64,000 bases of DNA from Nonomuraea pusilla. GTDB lineage: Bacteria; Actinomycetota; Actinomycetes; Streptosporangiales; Streptosporangiaceae. A program made the translations under genes and the position numbers. Where the stretch lies: contig NZ_FOBF01000009.1 of assembly GCF_900109355.1 (NCBI RefSeq), forward strand, positions 1 through 64,000, written 5' to 3'. Below the pieces are notes generated by a model that did not search any database, had not been told where the DNA came from, and saw only the letters and a list, made by a program, of their open reading frames with translations. Position 1 is the stretch's first letter; each line of letters opens with the position of its first letter. Below, in pieces: positions 16,105 to 25,471 of this stretch.

Positions 16105-18726
16105 TCAGCCCGTGTTCTGCAGGCCCGCCGCGACGCCGTTGACCGACAGGAGCAGGAGCGTGGACAGCCGCTCGCGCTCCCGCTCCGACAGGTCCTCGGT
16201 CCGCAGCGAGCGCAGGGCGCGCAGCTGCAGGTGCGACAGCGCGTCCACGTACGGGTCGCGCAGCTGCACGGCCCGCGAGAGCACCTTGCGGTTCTCCAGG
16301 AGCCTGGAGTGCCCGGTCACCTGGAGCACCAGGTTCCGCGTCCTGTCGTACTCCTCCAGCACCTGCTGGGCGAAGTCGTCCCTGCCGCCGAGCGCCAGGT
16401 AGCGCTTGGCGATCGAGCGGTCGGTCTTGGCCAGCGACATCTCGGCGTTGTCGAGCATCGCGTTGAACAGCGGCCACTCGGCGTACGCGGCCCGCAGCTC
16501 GTCCAGCGACGACACCGCCGCCAGGCCCGTGCCGAGTCCGTACCAGCCGGGCAGGTTCACCCGGGTCTGCGCCCAGGCGAACACCCACGGGATCGCGCGC
16601 AGGTCGTCGAGCGAGCGCGGCGCGCCCAGGCCGCGCCTGGCCGGACGGGAGCCCAGCCGCAGCGACCCGATCTCCTCCAGCGGGCTGACCAGCGCGAACC
16701 ACTCGGCGAACCCCGGCGCCTCCGTCAGCGCCCGGTACGCGCGCTCCGACGCCGACGCCACCTGCCTCGCCAGGTCGCGGAAGCGCTCCGCCGCGGCGGC
16801 CGTGCGCTCGCCCACCGTGGGCGACGAGGCCAGCAGCACCGCGTTGGTCACCTGCTCGATGTGGCGGCGGGCGATGGCCGTGTGACCGTACCGGGCGAAG
16901 ATGACCTCGCCCTGCTCGGTCACCTTGAAGCGGCCCGCGACCGAGCCGGGCGCCTGCGCGAGCACCGCGCGGTTGGCGGGGCCGCCGCCCCGGCCCAGCG
17001 CGCCGCCCCGGCCGTGGAACAGCCGCAGGCGCACCCGGTGCTCGGCCGCCCACGCGGTCAGCGCCTCCTGGGCCTCGTACAGGCGGAGCGTGGCGGCGGC
17101 CGGGCCCAGCTCCTTCGCGGAGTCGGAGTAGCCGAGCATGACCTCCATGCGCCGGCCGGTGGCCTCCAGCCGCTCGCGCACCTGCGGGATCTCCAGCATG
17201 CCCGTGAGCACGCGCGGCGCGTTCTCCAGGTCCTGGCCCGACTCGAACAGCGGCACCACGTCCAGCACCGGCGCCCGGCCGCCGAGCGCGTGCCGGGCCA
17301 GCTCGTACACGGCGGCGACGTCGTCGGCCGAACGGGTGAAGGACACGACGTAGCGGGAGCAGGCGGCGGCGCCGAACCGCTCCTGGATCCAGGAGATCAC
17401 CCGGATCGTGGCCAGCACCTCCTCCGTGCGCTCCGACAGCTCGCCGCCCGCCCGGCACTCCTCCAGCGCCGCCGCGTGCACCTGCGAGTGCTGGCGCACC
17501 TCCAGCTCCGCCAGGTGGAAGCCGAACGTCTCCACCTGCCAGACGAGGTGCTGCAGCTCGCCGTACGCCTGCCGCGGCGCGTGCGCGGCCAGGGACTCCT
17601 GCGTCAGGCGCAGGTCGGCGAGCAGCTCCTCGGGCGAGCGGTACGCGAGGTCGAGGTCGCGCCTGGCGGTCGCCGCGATGCGGTTGGCCACGAACAGCAG
17701 CCACTGGCGGTGCGGCTCCCTGGGCGAGCGGGTGGCCAGCTCGGAGACCACCTCGGGGTGCGCGTCGATGGCGACGGCCAGCGCCGTGCCCAGCTCCGGC
17801 GAGGCCGGGGCGAACTGGGCCGAGGCGGTCAGCGTGCGGGCGATGCGGGTGCAGGCCGCTTCCAGCGCGCTCAGGACGTGCTCCGACTGGATCTGGACGG
17901 CCTCGCGGGTGACGCGGGCGGTGACGTTCGGGTTGCCGTCGCGGTCGCCGCCGATCCAGCTTCCGTACCGGATGAAGGGCCTGGCGAGCGGCGGGCGGGT
18001 ACCGGTGCCCGCGGCGAGGGCGGCGTCGAGCGAGCGGTAGATCTGCGGCACCATGCGGAACAGGGTCTCGTCGAAGGCCGCCATGGCGGTGCGCACCTCG
18101 TCGAGCGGGTCGAGCTTGGTCGAGCGGAGCTGGGCGGTGCGCCACAGCAGGTCGATCTCCTCCAGCAGGCGCCGCCTGCTCTCGGCGCGCTCCGAGGCGC
18201 CGCGGCCCGGCGCGTTGTACTCGGTGAGCTGGCCGCTGACGCGCTGGATGGCGGTGACCACGGCCCGCCTGCGCGCCTCCGTGGGGTGCGCGGTGAGCAC
18301 GGGGTGCAGCTCCAGGCCCCGCAGCAGCTCCTCGACGCGTTCGCGGCCCAGCTCCTGCACGGCGTGCGCCAGCGACTCCCGCTGCACCCTGCCCTCGGTG
18401 TCGCGCTCGCGCAGCGTGCGGATGCGGTAGTGCTCCTCAGCCAGGTTGGCCAGGTGGAAGTAGCACGTGAAGGCACGCGCCACCTCGACGGCCCGCTCGA
18501 TCTCCCAGCCGGCGACCATCTCGGTGATGACGTCGGCGGAGACCTCCCCCCTGCGGGCGGCGATGACGGCCTTGCGCAGCCGTTCGACGTCGGCGAGGAG
18601 GTCGTCCCCGCCCTGCTCGGCGATGACTTCGCCGAGCAGCTTGCCGAGCAGCCGCACATCGTGGCGCAGCTCGGGCGGCATCTCGGTGACAGCGGCGCTG
18701 CGGTGCTCAAGCCCCTGGTCAATCAT
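16105..18726 (-). CDS. ppc: Phosphoenolpyruvate carboxylase
   Basis: The 873-residue protein catalyses PEP + bicarbonate to oxaloacetate, the anaplerotic step into the TCA cycle. Signature motifs are LTAHPTEARRR, GYSDSAKELGP, LFHGRGGALGRGGGP and the C-terminal QNTG. The length is typical of bacterial enzymes. I took ATG at 18726 (MIDQGLEHRSAAV). No good ribosome binding site precedes it, and a GTG at 18798 in the same frame would run through the dre-like operator, so is less likely. It follows the ABC permease gene by 68 bp on the same strand but probably has its own regulated promoter. Confidence 0.95.
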   Translation of the reverse strand: MIDQGLEHRSAAVTEMPPELRHDVRLLGKLLGEVIAEQGGDDLLADVERLRKAVIAARRGEVSADVITEMVAGWEIERAVEVARAFTCYFHLANLAEEHYRIRTLRERDTEGRVQRESLAHAVQELGRERVEELLRGLELHPVLTAHPTEARRRAVVTAIQRVSGQLTEYNAPGRGASERAESRRRLLEEIDLLWRTAQLRSTKLDPLDEVRTAMAAFDETLFRMVPQIYRSLDAALAAGTGTRPPLARPFIRYGSWIGGDRDGNPNVTARVTREAVQIQSEHVLSALEAACTRIARTLTASAQFAPASPELGTALAVAIDAHPEVVSELATRSPREPHRQWLLFVANRIAATARRDLDLAYRSPEELLADLRLTQESLAAHAPRQAYGELQHLVWQVETFGFHLAELEVRQHSQVHAAALEECRAGGELSERTEEVLATIRVISWIQERFGAAACSRYVVSFTRSADDVAAVYELARHALGGRAPVLDVVPLFESGQDLENAPRVLTGMLEIPQVRERLEATGRRMEVMLGYSDSAKELGPAAATLRLYEAQEALTAWAAEHRVRLRLFHGRGGALGRGGGPANRAVLAQAPGSVAGRFKVTEQGEVIFARYGHTAIARRHIEQVTNAVLLASSPTVGERTAAAAERFRDLARQVASASERAYRALTEAPGFAEWFALVSPLEEIGSLRLGSRPARRGLGAPRSLDDLRAIPWVFAWAQTRVNLPGWYGLGTGLAAVSSLDELRAAYAEWPLFNAMLDNAEMSLAKTDRSIAKRYLALGGRDDFAQQVLEEYDRTRNLVLQVTGHSRLLENRKVLSRAVQLRDPYVDALSHLQLRALRSLRTEDLSERERERLSTLLLLSVNGVAAGLQNTG

Positions 18727-18776
18727 GTTTCGAAGGGTAGCGAGTCGCTCAGAACGACCGTAGACCGGTCTCACCA

Positions 18777-18792
18777 AATGGACTAGACCACT
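18777..18792 (-). promoter_or_regulatory. dre-like (DasR/NagR-type GntR regulator) operator upstream of ppc
   Basis: AATGGACTAGACCACT at 18777-18792 matches 14 of 16 positions of the DasR-responsive element ACTGGTCTAGACCACT as I remember it. It lies about 50 bp before the ppc start. A second palindromic block, AGACCGGTCT, lies at 18762-18771. DasR is a GntR-family repressor released by glucosamine-6-phosphate. Confidence 0.55.
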
Positions 18793-18794
18793 GG

Positions 18795-20360
18795 TCACGC
18801 GGCCTTCGAGACGGCCGCCACCAGCTCGGGCAGGCGCGGGAAACCGATCTTCGCGGCGAGGCGCGTGCCGGCGATCTCGACCGCGAGCCCGTACACGGGG
18901 GCGAGGACGCACACCCAGACGAGACCAAGCACGATCGGCAGCACGAACGGCAGCGACAGCAGCACGACGGTGAGCATCGCGCCGAGCGACGACGCCAGCG
19001 CCTGCCCGCCCTGCCCGGGTGCGGCGCTGTTGAAGGCGTTCACGCGCTCGGGCACCGTGTACGGCATCAGGACACTGGTCACCGCGCCCACGCCGAGCCC
19101 GATGCCGAGCGCGCCGAGCCCCGCGAGCAGCGCCGGCACGATCATCGCCGGGCTGCGGGCGTACAGCCCGCCGCCGACGGCGACGACGGCCAGCAGCGGC
19201 CCGGCCAGCAGCAGGTTGGCCAGGTGCCGCCCGGCCAGGTCCACCCGCAGGTCGCGTTCCGCGCCGAACGCCACCGCGTTCATCCACAGCGACCGGCCAT
19301 CGATGCCGAACGCGTTGCCCGACTGCAGGGCGATCATCAGCGCCGCCACGGAGGTCAGGACGATCGGCAGCCACGGCCCCGCGCCGTCCGGCGAGCCGTT
19401 GGTCAGCGAGAACACCAGCACGACCGTGACCACGACGGCCGAGAACCAGCCGACGCGGAACTTGGGCTCGCGCCTGATGTACTTCAGCTCCTTGGTCACC
19501 ACCGCCGCGAGCGGCCCGTCGGGCAGGAGACGGTCGACCAGCCCGCCGCCCTTGCGCACCGAGGCGGCCTGGGTGGAGGCGTCGGGCGTGACGAGCGCCC
19601 GGCTCAGCGCCTTGATCCACAGCCAGCCCAGCGCCGCGACGACGAGCGCGAGCACCGCAAGCTCGGCCAGTCCTGTCAGGCCGCCGTCGGCGATGGCGTG
19701 CGCGGCCAGGCCAGGCGGCGTCCACCTGAGCGCGCCGGACAGGCCGCGCAGCATCGCGAGCGGGTCGCCGAGGCCGCGGTTGACGAGGAGGTTCGGCAGC
19801 TGCGCGAGCACCACGACGAACAGCGCTGCCACGGCGAGCACGTCCCTGCCGCGCCTGCTGCGCAGCGCGCTGGACAGCGAGGTGGTGATCAGCCTGGACG
19901 CGACCAGGCAGAGCGCGAACTGCAGCAGCACGGCGGGCACCCCGAGCAGCACCCCGCCGACGCTCCTGGCCAGGCCGACCAGCGCGCCGGACGTGACGAT
20001 CAGCATGGCGACCGGCCAGACGCCGGTGGCCGACGCCGTGAACATGCCGACCGCCAGCTCGCGGGTGCGCAGCGGGAACAGCGACAGCCGCGCCGGGTCG
20101 AGCGTGTCGTCCAGGCCGAACGCCAGCAGCGGCACGATCATCCAGCTCACCAGGAACGACGCGAACGCCACGATCGTGATGTCGGCGGCGACGTCGGGCG
20201 GCGCCAGCCTGATCAGGCTCATCAGCGCGAACCCCAGCACCGCCAGGCCCGAGGCGACCAGCAGCGTGAAGACGAACCCCAGCTTGCGCTGGAGGTCGCC
20301 GCGCAGGTTGCCGCCGAGGAGCCGGATCTTGAGCTGGGCGAAGAGGAGCGCCGTCTTCAC
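18795..20360 (-). CDS. ABC transporter permease (ABC-2-like exporter)
   Basis: The 521-residue protein has about 12 hydrophobic helices in two halves separated by a cytoplasmic stretch (TPDASTQAASVRKGGGLVDRLLPDGPLAAVVTKELKYIRREPK, about 280-325). That layout is typical of ABC-2/Pgp-type permeases. Its GTG start overlaps the ATPase gene's stop by four bases (GTGA), so the two form one exporter. No substrate is evident, and there is no adjacent immunity or biosynthesis gene. Confidence 0.85.
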   Translation of the reverse strand: MKTALLFAQLKIRLLGGNLRGDLQRKLGFVFTLLVASGLAVLGFALMSLIRLAPPDVAADITIVAFASFLVSWMIVPLLAFGLDDTLDPARLSLFPLRTRELAVGMFTASATGVWPVAMLIVTSGALVGLARSVGGVLLGVPAVLLQFALCLVASRLITTSLSSALRSRRGRDVLAVAALFVVVLAQLPNLLVNRGLGDPLAMLRGLSGALRWTPPGLAAHAIADGGLTGLAELAVLALVVAALGWLWIKALSRALVTPDASTQAASVRKGGGLVDRLLPDGPLAAVVTKELKYIRREPKFRVGWFSAVVVTVVLVFSLTNGSPDGAGPWLPIVLTSVAALMIALQSGNAFGIDGRSLWMNAVAFGAERDLRVDLAGRHLANLLLAGPLLAVVAVGGGLYARSPAMIVPALLAGLGALGIGLGVGAVTSVLMPYTVPERVNAFNSAAPGQGGQALASSLGAMLTVVLLSLPFVLPIVLGLVWVCVLAPVYGLAVEIAGTRLAAKIGFPRLPELVAAVSKAA

Positions 20361-21130
20361 CGGCCCTCCTGCGGCCTCGCGCCGAGCCAGCTCAGGCCCG
20401 CCTGGTTGTGGTGGCCGCCGCCGACGAGGTCGAGGAACGCCTGGTTGAGGCTGCGGCCCGCGCGCACCTCGTCGATGGGGCCCTGCGCGACGATGGCGCC
20501 GCCGCTCATCACCGACACCCAGTCGCACAGGCGCTCGACCAGCTCCATGACGTGGCTGGAGAAGATCACCGTGGAGCCGGAGGCGGTGAACCCGCGCAGG
20601 ACGTCGGTGAGGGTGTTCGCGCTGACCGGGTCGACGCCCTCGAACGGCTCGTCCAGGAAGAGGACGGACGGGTTGTGCAGCAGCGCGGCGGCGAGGCCGA
20701 TCTTCTTGCGCATGCCGGTGGAGTAGTCGACGACGAGCTTGTCCGCGGAGCCGGTGAGATCCATCACGTCGAGCAGCTCGGCCGCCCGCTGCTCGACGTC
20801 GGCCTTGGGGATGCCGCGCAGCCGGCCGTTGTAGAGGAGGAGTTCGCGGCCCGACAGCCGCTCGAACAGCCGCAGGCCTTCGGGCAGGACGCCGATGCGG
20901 GCCTTGACCTGGACCGGGTCGCGCCACACGTCGAAGCCGTCGATCTCCGCGCGTCCGCCGTCGGGGCGCAGCAGCGCCGTGATCATGCTGAGGGTGGTGG
21001 TCTTGCCCGCCCCGTTGGGGCCCACGAGTCCGGCGAAACTGCCCGCGGGGACCACGAGGTCCACTCCCGCGACCGCTGTCTGCCTTCCGTACTGCTTGTA
21101 CAGGCCGTGGGTACGAACCGCGTCCGTCAT
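20357..21130 (-). CDS. ABC transporter ATP-binding protein
   Basis: The 257-residue protein is a single nucleotide-binding domain: Walker A GPNGAGKTT (about 38-46), signature region DYSTGMRKKIGLAAAL, Walker B SVLFLDEPFEGVD and the switch His in FSSHVMELVERLCD. It powers the permease encoded immediately downstream with a 4-bp overlap. It belongs to the drug/lipid/polysaccharide exporter type by motif; the cargo is unknown. It is divergent from the acyl-CoA carboxylase genes, with 36 bp between the starts. Confidence 0.92.
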   Translation of the reverse strand: MTDAVRTHGLYKQYGRQTAVAGVDLVVPAGSFAGLVGPNGAGKTTTLSMITALLRPDGGRAEIDGFDVWRDPVQVKARIGVLPEGLRLFERLSGRELLLYNGRLRGIPKADVEQRAAELLDVMDLTGSADKLVVDYSTGMRKKIGLAAALLHNPSVLFLDEPFEGVDPVSANTLTDVLRGFTASGSTVIFSSHVMELVERLCDWVSVMSGGAIVAQGPIDEVRAGRSLNQAFLDLVGGGHHNQAGLSWLGARPQEGR

Positions 21131-21166
21131 GGAACCACTCTATGAGGAGGGATTACCCTTGCGCGC

Positions 21167-22756
21167 ATGACGACAGCCGCGGAGCCCATGCCAGAGATGC
21201 CGGACATCCACACCACCGCTGGGAAGATCGCCGATCTGGAGCGGCGGCTGGAGGAGGCCGTCCACGCCGGGTCCGCGGCGGCGGTGGAGAAGCAGCACGC
21301 CAAAGGCAAGATGACCGCCAGGGAGCGGGTGCTCGCACTGCTGGACGAGGGCTCCTTCGTCGAGTTCGACGAGTTCGCCAGGCACCGTTCGACGATGTTC
21401 GGGCTGGAGAGGAGGCGGCCCTACGGCGACGGCGTCATCACCGGGCACGGCACGATCGACGGCCGGCAGGTGTGCGTGTTCTCGCAGGACGTCACGGTCT
21501 TCGGCGGCTCGCTCGGCGAGGTGTACGGCGAGAAGATCGTCAAGGTGCTCGACATGGCGCTCAAGACCGGGTGCCCGATCATCGGCATCAACGAGGGCGG
21601 CGGCGCCCGCATCCAGGAGGGCGTGGTCGCGCTCGGCCTGTACGCCGAGATCTTCAAGCGCAACGTCCACGCCTCGGGCGTGATCCCGCAGATCTCGCTG
21701 ATCATGGGTGCGGCGGCGGGCGGGCACGTCTACTCGCCCGCCCTGACCGACTTCGTCGTCATGGTCGACCAGACCTCGCACATGTTCATCACCGGACCCG
21801 ACGTGATCAAGACCGTCACCGGCGAGGAGGTCACGTTCGAGGAGCTGGGCGGGGCCCACGCGCACGCCACGAAGTCAGGCGTGGCCCACTACCAGGCGGC
21901 CGACGAGAGCGACGCGCTCGACTACGTCAGGGCGCTGCTGTCGTACCTGCCGTCCAACAACCTCGACGAGGCCCCCTCCTTCGAGGCCGCCGCCGACCTG
22001 GAGCCCGACCCCGACCTCGACACGCTGATCCCCGACTCGGCGAACCAGCCGTACGACATGCACCGGGTGATCGAGCACGTCCTCGACGACGGGGAGTTCC
22101 TGGAGGTGCATGCGCTGTTCGCGCCCAACGTCGTCGTGGGCTTCGGCCGGGTGGACGGGCAGCCGGTGGGCGTCGTGGCCAACCAGCCCATGCATTTCGC
22201 CGGATGCCTGGATATCGACGCGTCGGAGAAGGCCGCCCGCTTTATTCGAACATGTGATGCCTTCAATATCCCGATCCTGACTTTTGTCGATGTACCGGGA
22301 TTCCTCCCGGGGACCGACCAGGAATGGAACGGCATCATCCGCCGTGGGGCGAAGCTGCTCTACGCGTACGCCGAGGCCACGGTGCCCCTCATCACGGTGA
22401 TCACCCGCAAGGCGTACGGCGGCGCGTACGACGTCATGGGCTCCAAGCACCTCGGGGCCGACATCAACCTGGCCTGGCCCACCGCCCAGATCGCGGTCAT
22501 GGGCGCGCAGGGCGCCGTCAACATCCTCTACCGGCGCGAGCTGGCCGCCTCCGACGCCCCGGACGCCGAGCGCGCCCGGCTCGTCACCGAGTACGAGGAC
22601 ACCCTCGCCAACCCGTACATCGCGGCCGAGCGCGGCTACGTCGACGCCGTGATCCGCCCGTCCGAGACCAGGCCGCAGGTCGTCAGGGCACTGCGGGCCC
22701 TCAGGAACAAGCGCGCCTCGCTGCCGCCCAAGAAGCATGGGAACATCCCGCTATGA
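21167..22756 (+). CDS. Acyl-CoA carboxylase carboxyltransferase (beta) subunit
   Basis: The 529-residue protein is the carboxyltransferase of an acyl-CoA carboxylase (PccB/AccB group). It moves CO2 from carboxybiotin to propionyl- or acetyl-CoA, giving methylmalonyl- or malonyl-CoA. N-lobe motifs [12 protein letters not shown] and [17 protein letters not shown] and C-lobe motifs [13 protein letters not shown] and [15 protein letters not shown] are present. The Asp in AYDVMG is at the position reported to favour propionyl-CoA. A roughly 65-bp stretch inside the gene (22241-22305) has strikingly low GC. Its stop overlaps the epsilon subunit start. Confidence 0.94.
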   Translation: MTTAAEPMPEMPDIHTTAGKIADLERRLEEAVHAGSAAAVEKQHAKGKMTARERVLALLDEGSFVEFDEFARHRSTMFGLERRRPYGDGVITGHGTIDGRQVCVFSQDVTVFGGSLGEVYGEKIVKVLDMALKTGCPIIGINEGGGARIQEGVVALGLYAEIFKRNVHASGVIPQISLIMGAAAGGHVYSPALTDFVVMVDQTSHMFITGPDVIKTVTGEEVTFEELGGAHAHATKSGVAHYQAADESDALDYVRALLSYLPSNNLDEAPSFEAAADLEPDPDLDTLIPDSANQPYDMHRVIEHVLDDGEFLEVHALFAPNVVVGFGRVDGQPVGVVANQPMHFAGCLDIDASEKAARFIRTCDAFNIPILTFVDVPGFLPGTDQEWNGIIRRGAKLLYAYAEATVPLITVITRKAYGGAYDVMGSKHLGADINLAWPTAQIAVMGAQGAVNILYRRELAASDAPDAERARLVTEYEDTLANPYIAAERGYVDAVIRPSETRPQVVRALRALRNKRASLPPKKHGNIPL

Positions 22757-22953
22757 GCGCTCATCTGCGGATCGTCCGCGGCGACGCCACGCCCGAGGAG
22801 ATCGCCGCCCTCGTGGCCGTGCTCGCCGCGCGACACGCCGAACCGGAACCCCTTCCGCCACGCCGACGCCAAACATGGCGAAACCCCGCCAGAGCGATGC
22901 GTAAGCCCGTCGCGCCAGGGAAGTCGGCTTGGCGGACGAGCGCACTGCCCTAG
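22753..22953 (+). CDS. Acyl-CoA carboxylase epsilon subunit
   Basis: The 66-residue protein starts with [23 protein letters not shown], the signature of the small epsilon subunit that stabilises actinobacterial acyl-CoA carboxylases by bridging alpha and beta subunits. A Pro/Arg-rich tail ends in [24 protein letters not shown] overlap with the beta subunit gene couples the two. A large inverted repeat covers its stop codon region. Confidence 0.93.
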   Translation: MSAHLRIVRGDATPEEIAALVAVLAARHAEPEPLPPRRRQTWRNPARAMRKPVAPGKSAWRTSALP

Positions 22954-23004
22954 ATAGATCCCGGGAAACGGGTGTCAAGTTCCCCGGGAGTTGGGACTAT
23001 CTAG
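22950..23004. promoter_or_regulatory. Large inverted repeat after accE and before the NYN gene
   Basis: CTAGATAG (22950-22957) and CTATCTAG (22997-23004) are perfect reverse complements. Inside them, TCCCGGGAA and TTCCCCGGGA form a second, nearly perfect inverted pair. It could be a terminator hairpin for the carboxylase operon or an operator for the NYN gene, whose AT-rich promoter-like TATATAGT (23017-23024) follows directly. Confidence 0.6.
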
Positions 23005-23060
23005 AGAAAGTAGGCGTATATAGTCAGCCGATCAACTAACACCGCGGCCTGGAGGACGAC

Positions 23061-24002
23061 ATGGCCATCCCAGACCTCATGCCGCATCCTGTGGCAGCGA
23101 AGTACGCCGTCCTAGTGGATGTCGGTTATCTGTACGCTGCCGCAGGCGAAGTGCTGCTCGGCGCGAAGGAACGCAAGGAATATCGGGTGGCCGCGGATGA
23201 GCTCATCCAGAGTCTACAGAAACATGCAGAGGAACGTATTTCCGGCGAACTCCTGCGGATCTATTGGTATGACGCCGCCCGTGACCGTGTGCCGACCGTC
23301 GACCAGCGGGTGATCGCCCAGCTTCCTTGGGTCAAGGTCCGTCTTGGCAACCTCAACGCCCGCGGCCAGCAGAAGGGCGTCGACGCGCAGATCAGGAGCG
23401 ACCTGGAGGCGCTGGCCAGGCACCACGCCGTCACCGACACCATCCTGCTGGCCGGCGACGAGGACATGGTGCCCGCCGTGGAGGCCGCCCAGGCGTACGG
23501 CGTGCGCATCCACCTGTGGGGCGTCGAACCGCCGTACGGCACCAACCAGGCCGAGCGCCTGGTGTGGGAGTCCGACACCGTGGAAGTGATCTCCGCTGAT
23601 TTCCTGAGGCCGTTTTTCAGCCGCGCTCCCCAGCCCGTCCCGGTCACGCCGCCCGCCGCCGCGCCCTCGCCCGCGCAGGTCTTCGCCGGACGCACGCCCG
23701 TCAAGCCGCACGCCAAGCCCGGCCAGGTCGCCAAGCTCGGTCCGAGCCGCCCCCGCGTCGAGGACGTCGGCGAGCACGTCGCCCAGAAGTGGATCCTCAC
23801 CCGCGGCCGCGACAACATCCGCGACCTGCTGCCGGGGCCGATCCTGCCGACCGTGATCGACACCGAGCTGCTCATCGAGGCGGAGAAGGAGCTGGGCCAC
23901 TCGCTCAGGCCGTTCCCCGAGGCCAGGGTGTGGCTGCGCGACGGGTTCTGGGCCCGCGTGTACCGCGAGTTCGACCTGGGGGTCGGGGTCTCGTCCAAGT
24001 AG
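23061..24002 (+). CDS. NYN-domain (PIN-like) ribonuclease-type protein
   Basis: The 313-residue protein has a NYN/PIN-like nuclease domain at about 12-190. Acidic residues expected at the active site are in AVLVDVGYLYAA, KGVDAQIRSDLEAL and LLAGDEDMVPAV. Residues 190-235 are a Pro/Ala-rich linker, and 235-313 form a second conserved region (LTRGRDNIRDLLPGPILP, WLRDGFWARVY). NYN proteins are thought to process or decay RNA; the target is unknown. ATG follows GGAGGAC. The upstream region is unusually AT-rich and carries a large inverted repeat, suggesting regulated expression. It is not clearly in an operon. Confidence 0.8.
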   Translation: MAIPDLMPHPVAAKYAVLVDVGYLYAAAGEVLLGAKERKEYRVAADELIQSLQKHAEERISGELLRIYWYDAARDRVPTVDQRVIAQLPWVKVRLGNLNARGQQKGVDAQIRSDLEALARHHAVTDTILLAGDEDMVPAVEAAQAYGVRIHLWGVEPPYGTNQAERLVWESDTVEVISADFLRPFFSRAPQPVPVTPPAAAPSPAQVFAGRTPVKPHAKPGQVAKLGPSRPRVEDVGEHVAQKWILTRGRDNIRDLLPGPILPTVIDTELLIEAEKELGHSLRPFPEARVWLRDGFWARVYREFDLGVGVSSK

Positions 24003-24064
24003 GCGGGCGTCCAGGTCCGATTCCCGCCAGCCGTGCCCTGCGGCGTGCGCGTACTGTCGAAGGC

Positions 24065-25471
24065 ATGTCACCCCTTCAGCTCGACTTCGACGCCTGCTAC
24101 CGGGCGGTCTCCGCGCGGGACCCCCGGTTCGACGGGCGCTTCTACACCGCGGTGACGACGACACGCATCTACTGCCGCCCGATCTGCCCGGCCCGTACGC
24201 CGTCCTCCAGGAACGTACGGTTCTACCGGCACGCCGCCACGGCAGAGGCGGCCGGGTTCCGCCCCTGCAAACGCTGCCGTCCCGAGCTCTCCCCCGGCGA
24301 CCCCGGCTGGGACCTGCGCGGCGACCTCGTCGGCCGGGCGCTGCGCCTGATCGACGACGGCGCGGCCGACGAGCAGGGCGTCGCCGGACTGGCCAGGCGG
24401 CTGCACATCACCGAACGCCACCTGCACCGGCTGTTCGTGGCCGAACTGGGCGTCGGGCCGCTCGCCGTGGCCAGGACGAAACGCCTGCTGCTCGCCAAGC
24501 AGCTCCTCACCGAGACCGCGCTGCCCGTGACGGAGGTGGCGTTCGCGGCGGGGTTCGGCAGCGTCAGGCAGTTCAACGCGACCATGCGCGAGACGTACGG
24601 GTTCACGCCGAGCGAGCTGCGCGCCACGGCCGGAGGTCCGCGGGCGCGCACGTCGCCCGACGCGGGGTCCGTGACGCTGCGGCTGCGCCTGCACCGGCGG
24701 GAGCCGTACGACGCCGAGGGCGTCTTCGCCTTCCTCGCCGCCCGCGCCGTCCCCGGCCTCGAACAGGCCGACACGACGTCCTACAGCAGGTCGGTCCAGG
24801 GCGGGACGATCACGCTCACCCCGCGCCCCGGCCACATCGCCCTGGACGTCGCCGTGGAGGACACCCGGCAGCTCGCCCGCGTCGTCGCCCGCTGCCGCCG
24901 CCTCCTCGACCTCGACGCCGACCCCGAGGCCATCTCCGACGTCCTCGGGCACACGTCGCTCGAACCGCTCGTACGGGCCCGGCCGGGGCTGCGGGTGCCG
25001 GGCGCGTTCGACGGGTTCGAGCTGGCCGTACGCGCCGTCGTCGGCCAGCAGATCTCCGTCGCGGGCGCGCGCACGCTCCTCGGCAGGATCGTCGCCAGGG
25101 CCGCCGCGCCCGGCGGGCTGTTCCCCACCCCGGAACGGCTCCTCGACACCGACCTCGGCGGACTCGGCCTGACCAACCGCAGGATCGCCACGCTCAAGGA
25201 CCTCGCCGCCCACCTCGCCGACGGCCGCCTCGACCTCGACGGCGGCCAGGACCCGGCGGAGGCCGTGGCGGCCCTGCTCGACGTCCGCGGCATCGGCCCG
25301 TGGACCGCCGGCTACATCGCGCTGCGCGCGCTGCGCGACCCCGACGCCTGGCCCGCGGGCGACCTCGTGCTCAGGAAGCGCATGGCCTGCCTGGGCATCC
25401 CCGAACACCACACCGAGCGGTGGCGCCCCTGGCGGGCGTACGCCGCCCTGCACCTCTGGAGCTCTTCATGA
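24065..25471 (+). CDS. Ada-like methyl-acceptor/AraC plus AlkA DNA-3-methyladenine glycosylase fusion
   Basis: The 468-residue protein fuses an Ada N-terminal zinc domain (C37, C41, C68, C71; C37 matches the methylphosphotriester acceptor), an AraC-type HTH (about 85-185) and AlkA (N-domain about 195-290, HhH-GPD about 300-460). The glycosylase shows VRGIGPWTAGYIALRAL and catalytic D433 in WPAGDLVLR. Such fusions sense alkylation damage, activate repair genes and excise 3-methyladenine themselves. ATGA overlap with ogt makes a two-gene alkylation-repair operon. Confidence 0.93.
   Translation: MSPLQLDFDACYRAVSARDPRFDGRFYTAVTTTRIYCRPICPARTPSSRNVRFYRHAATAEAAGFRPCKRCRPELSPGDPGWDLRGDLVGRALRLIDDGAADEQGVAGLARRLHITERHLHRLFVAELGVGPLAVARTKRLLLAKQLLTETALPVTEVAFAAGFGSVRQFNATMRETYGFTPSELRATAGGPRARTSPDAGSVTLRLRLHRREPYDAEGVFAFLAARAVPGLEQADTTSYSRSVQGGTITLTPRPGHIALDVAVEDTRQLARVVARCRRLLDLDADPEAISDVLGHTSLEPLVRARPGLRVPGAFDGFELAVRAVVGQQISVAGARTLLGRIVARAAAPGGLFPTPERLLDTDLGGLGLTNRRIATLKDLAAHLADGRLDLDGGQDPAEAVAALLDVRGIGPWTAGYIALRALRDPDAWPAGDLVLRKRMACLGIPEHHTERWRPWRAYAALHLWSSS

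Noticed and set aside
16105-19725. 1206-codon frame extending ppc upstream
   Set aside because: The extension overlaps the ABC permease gene in another frame and has no PEP carboxylase similarity; ppc starts near 18726.
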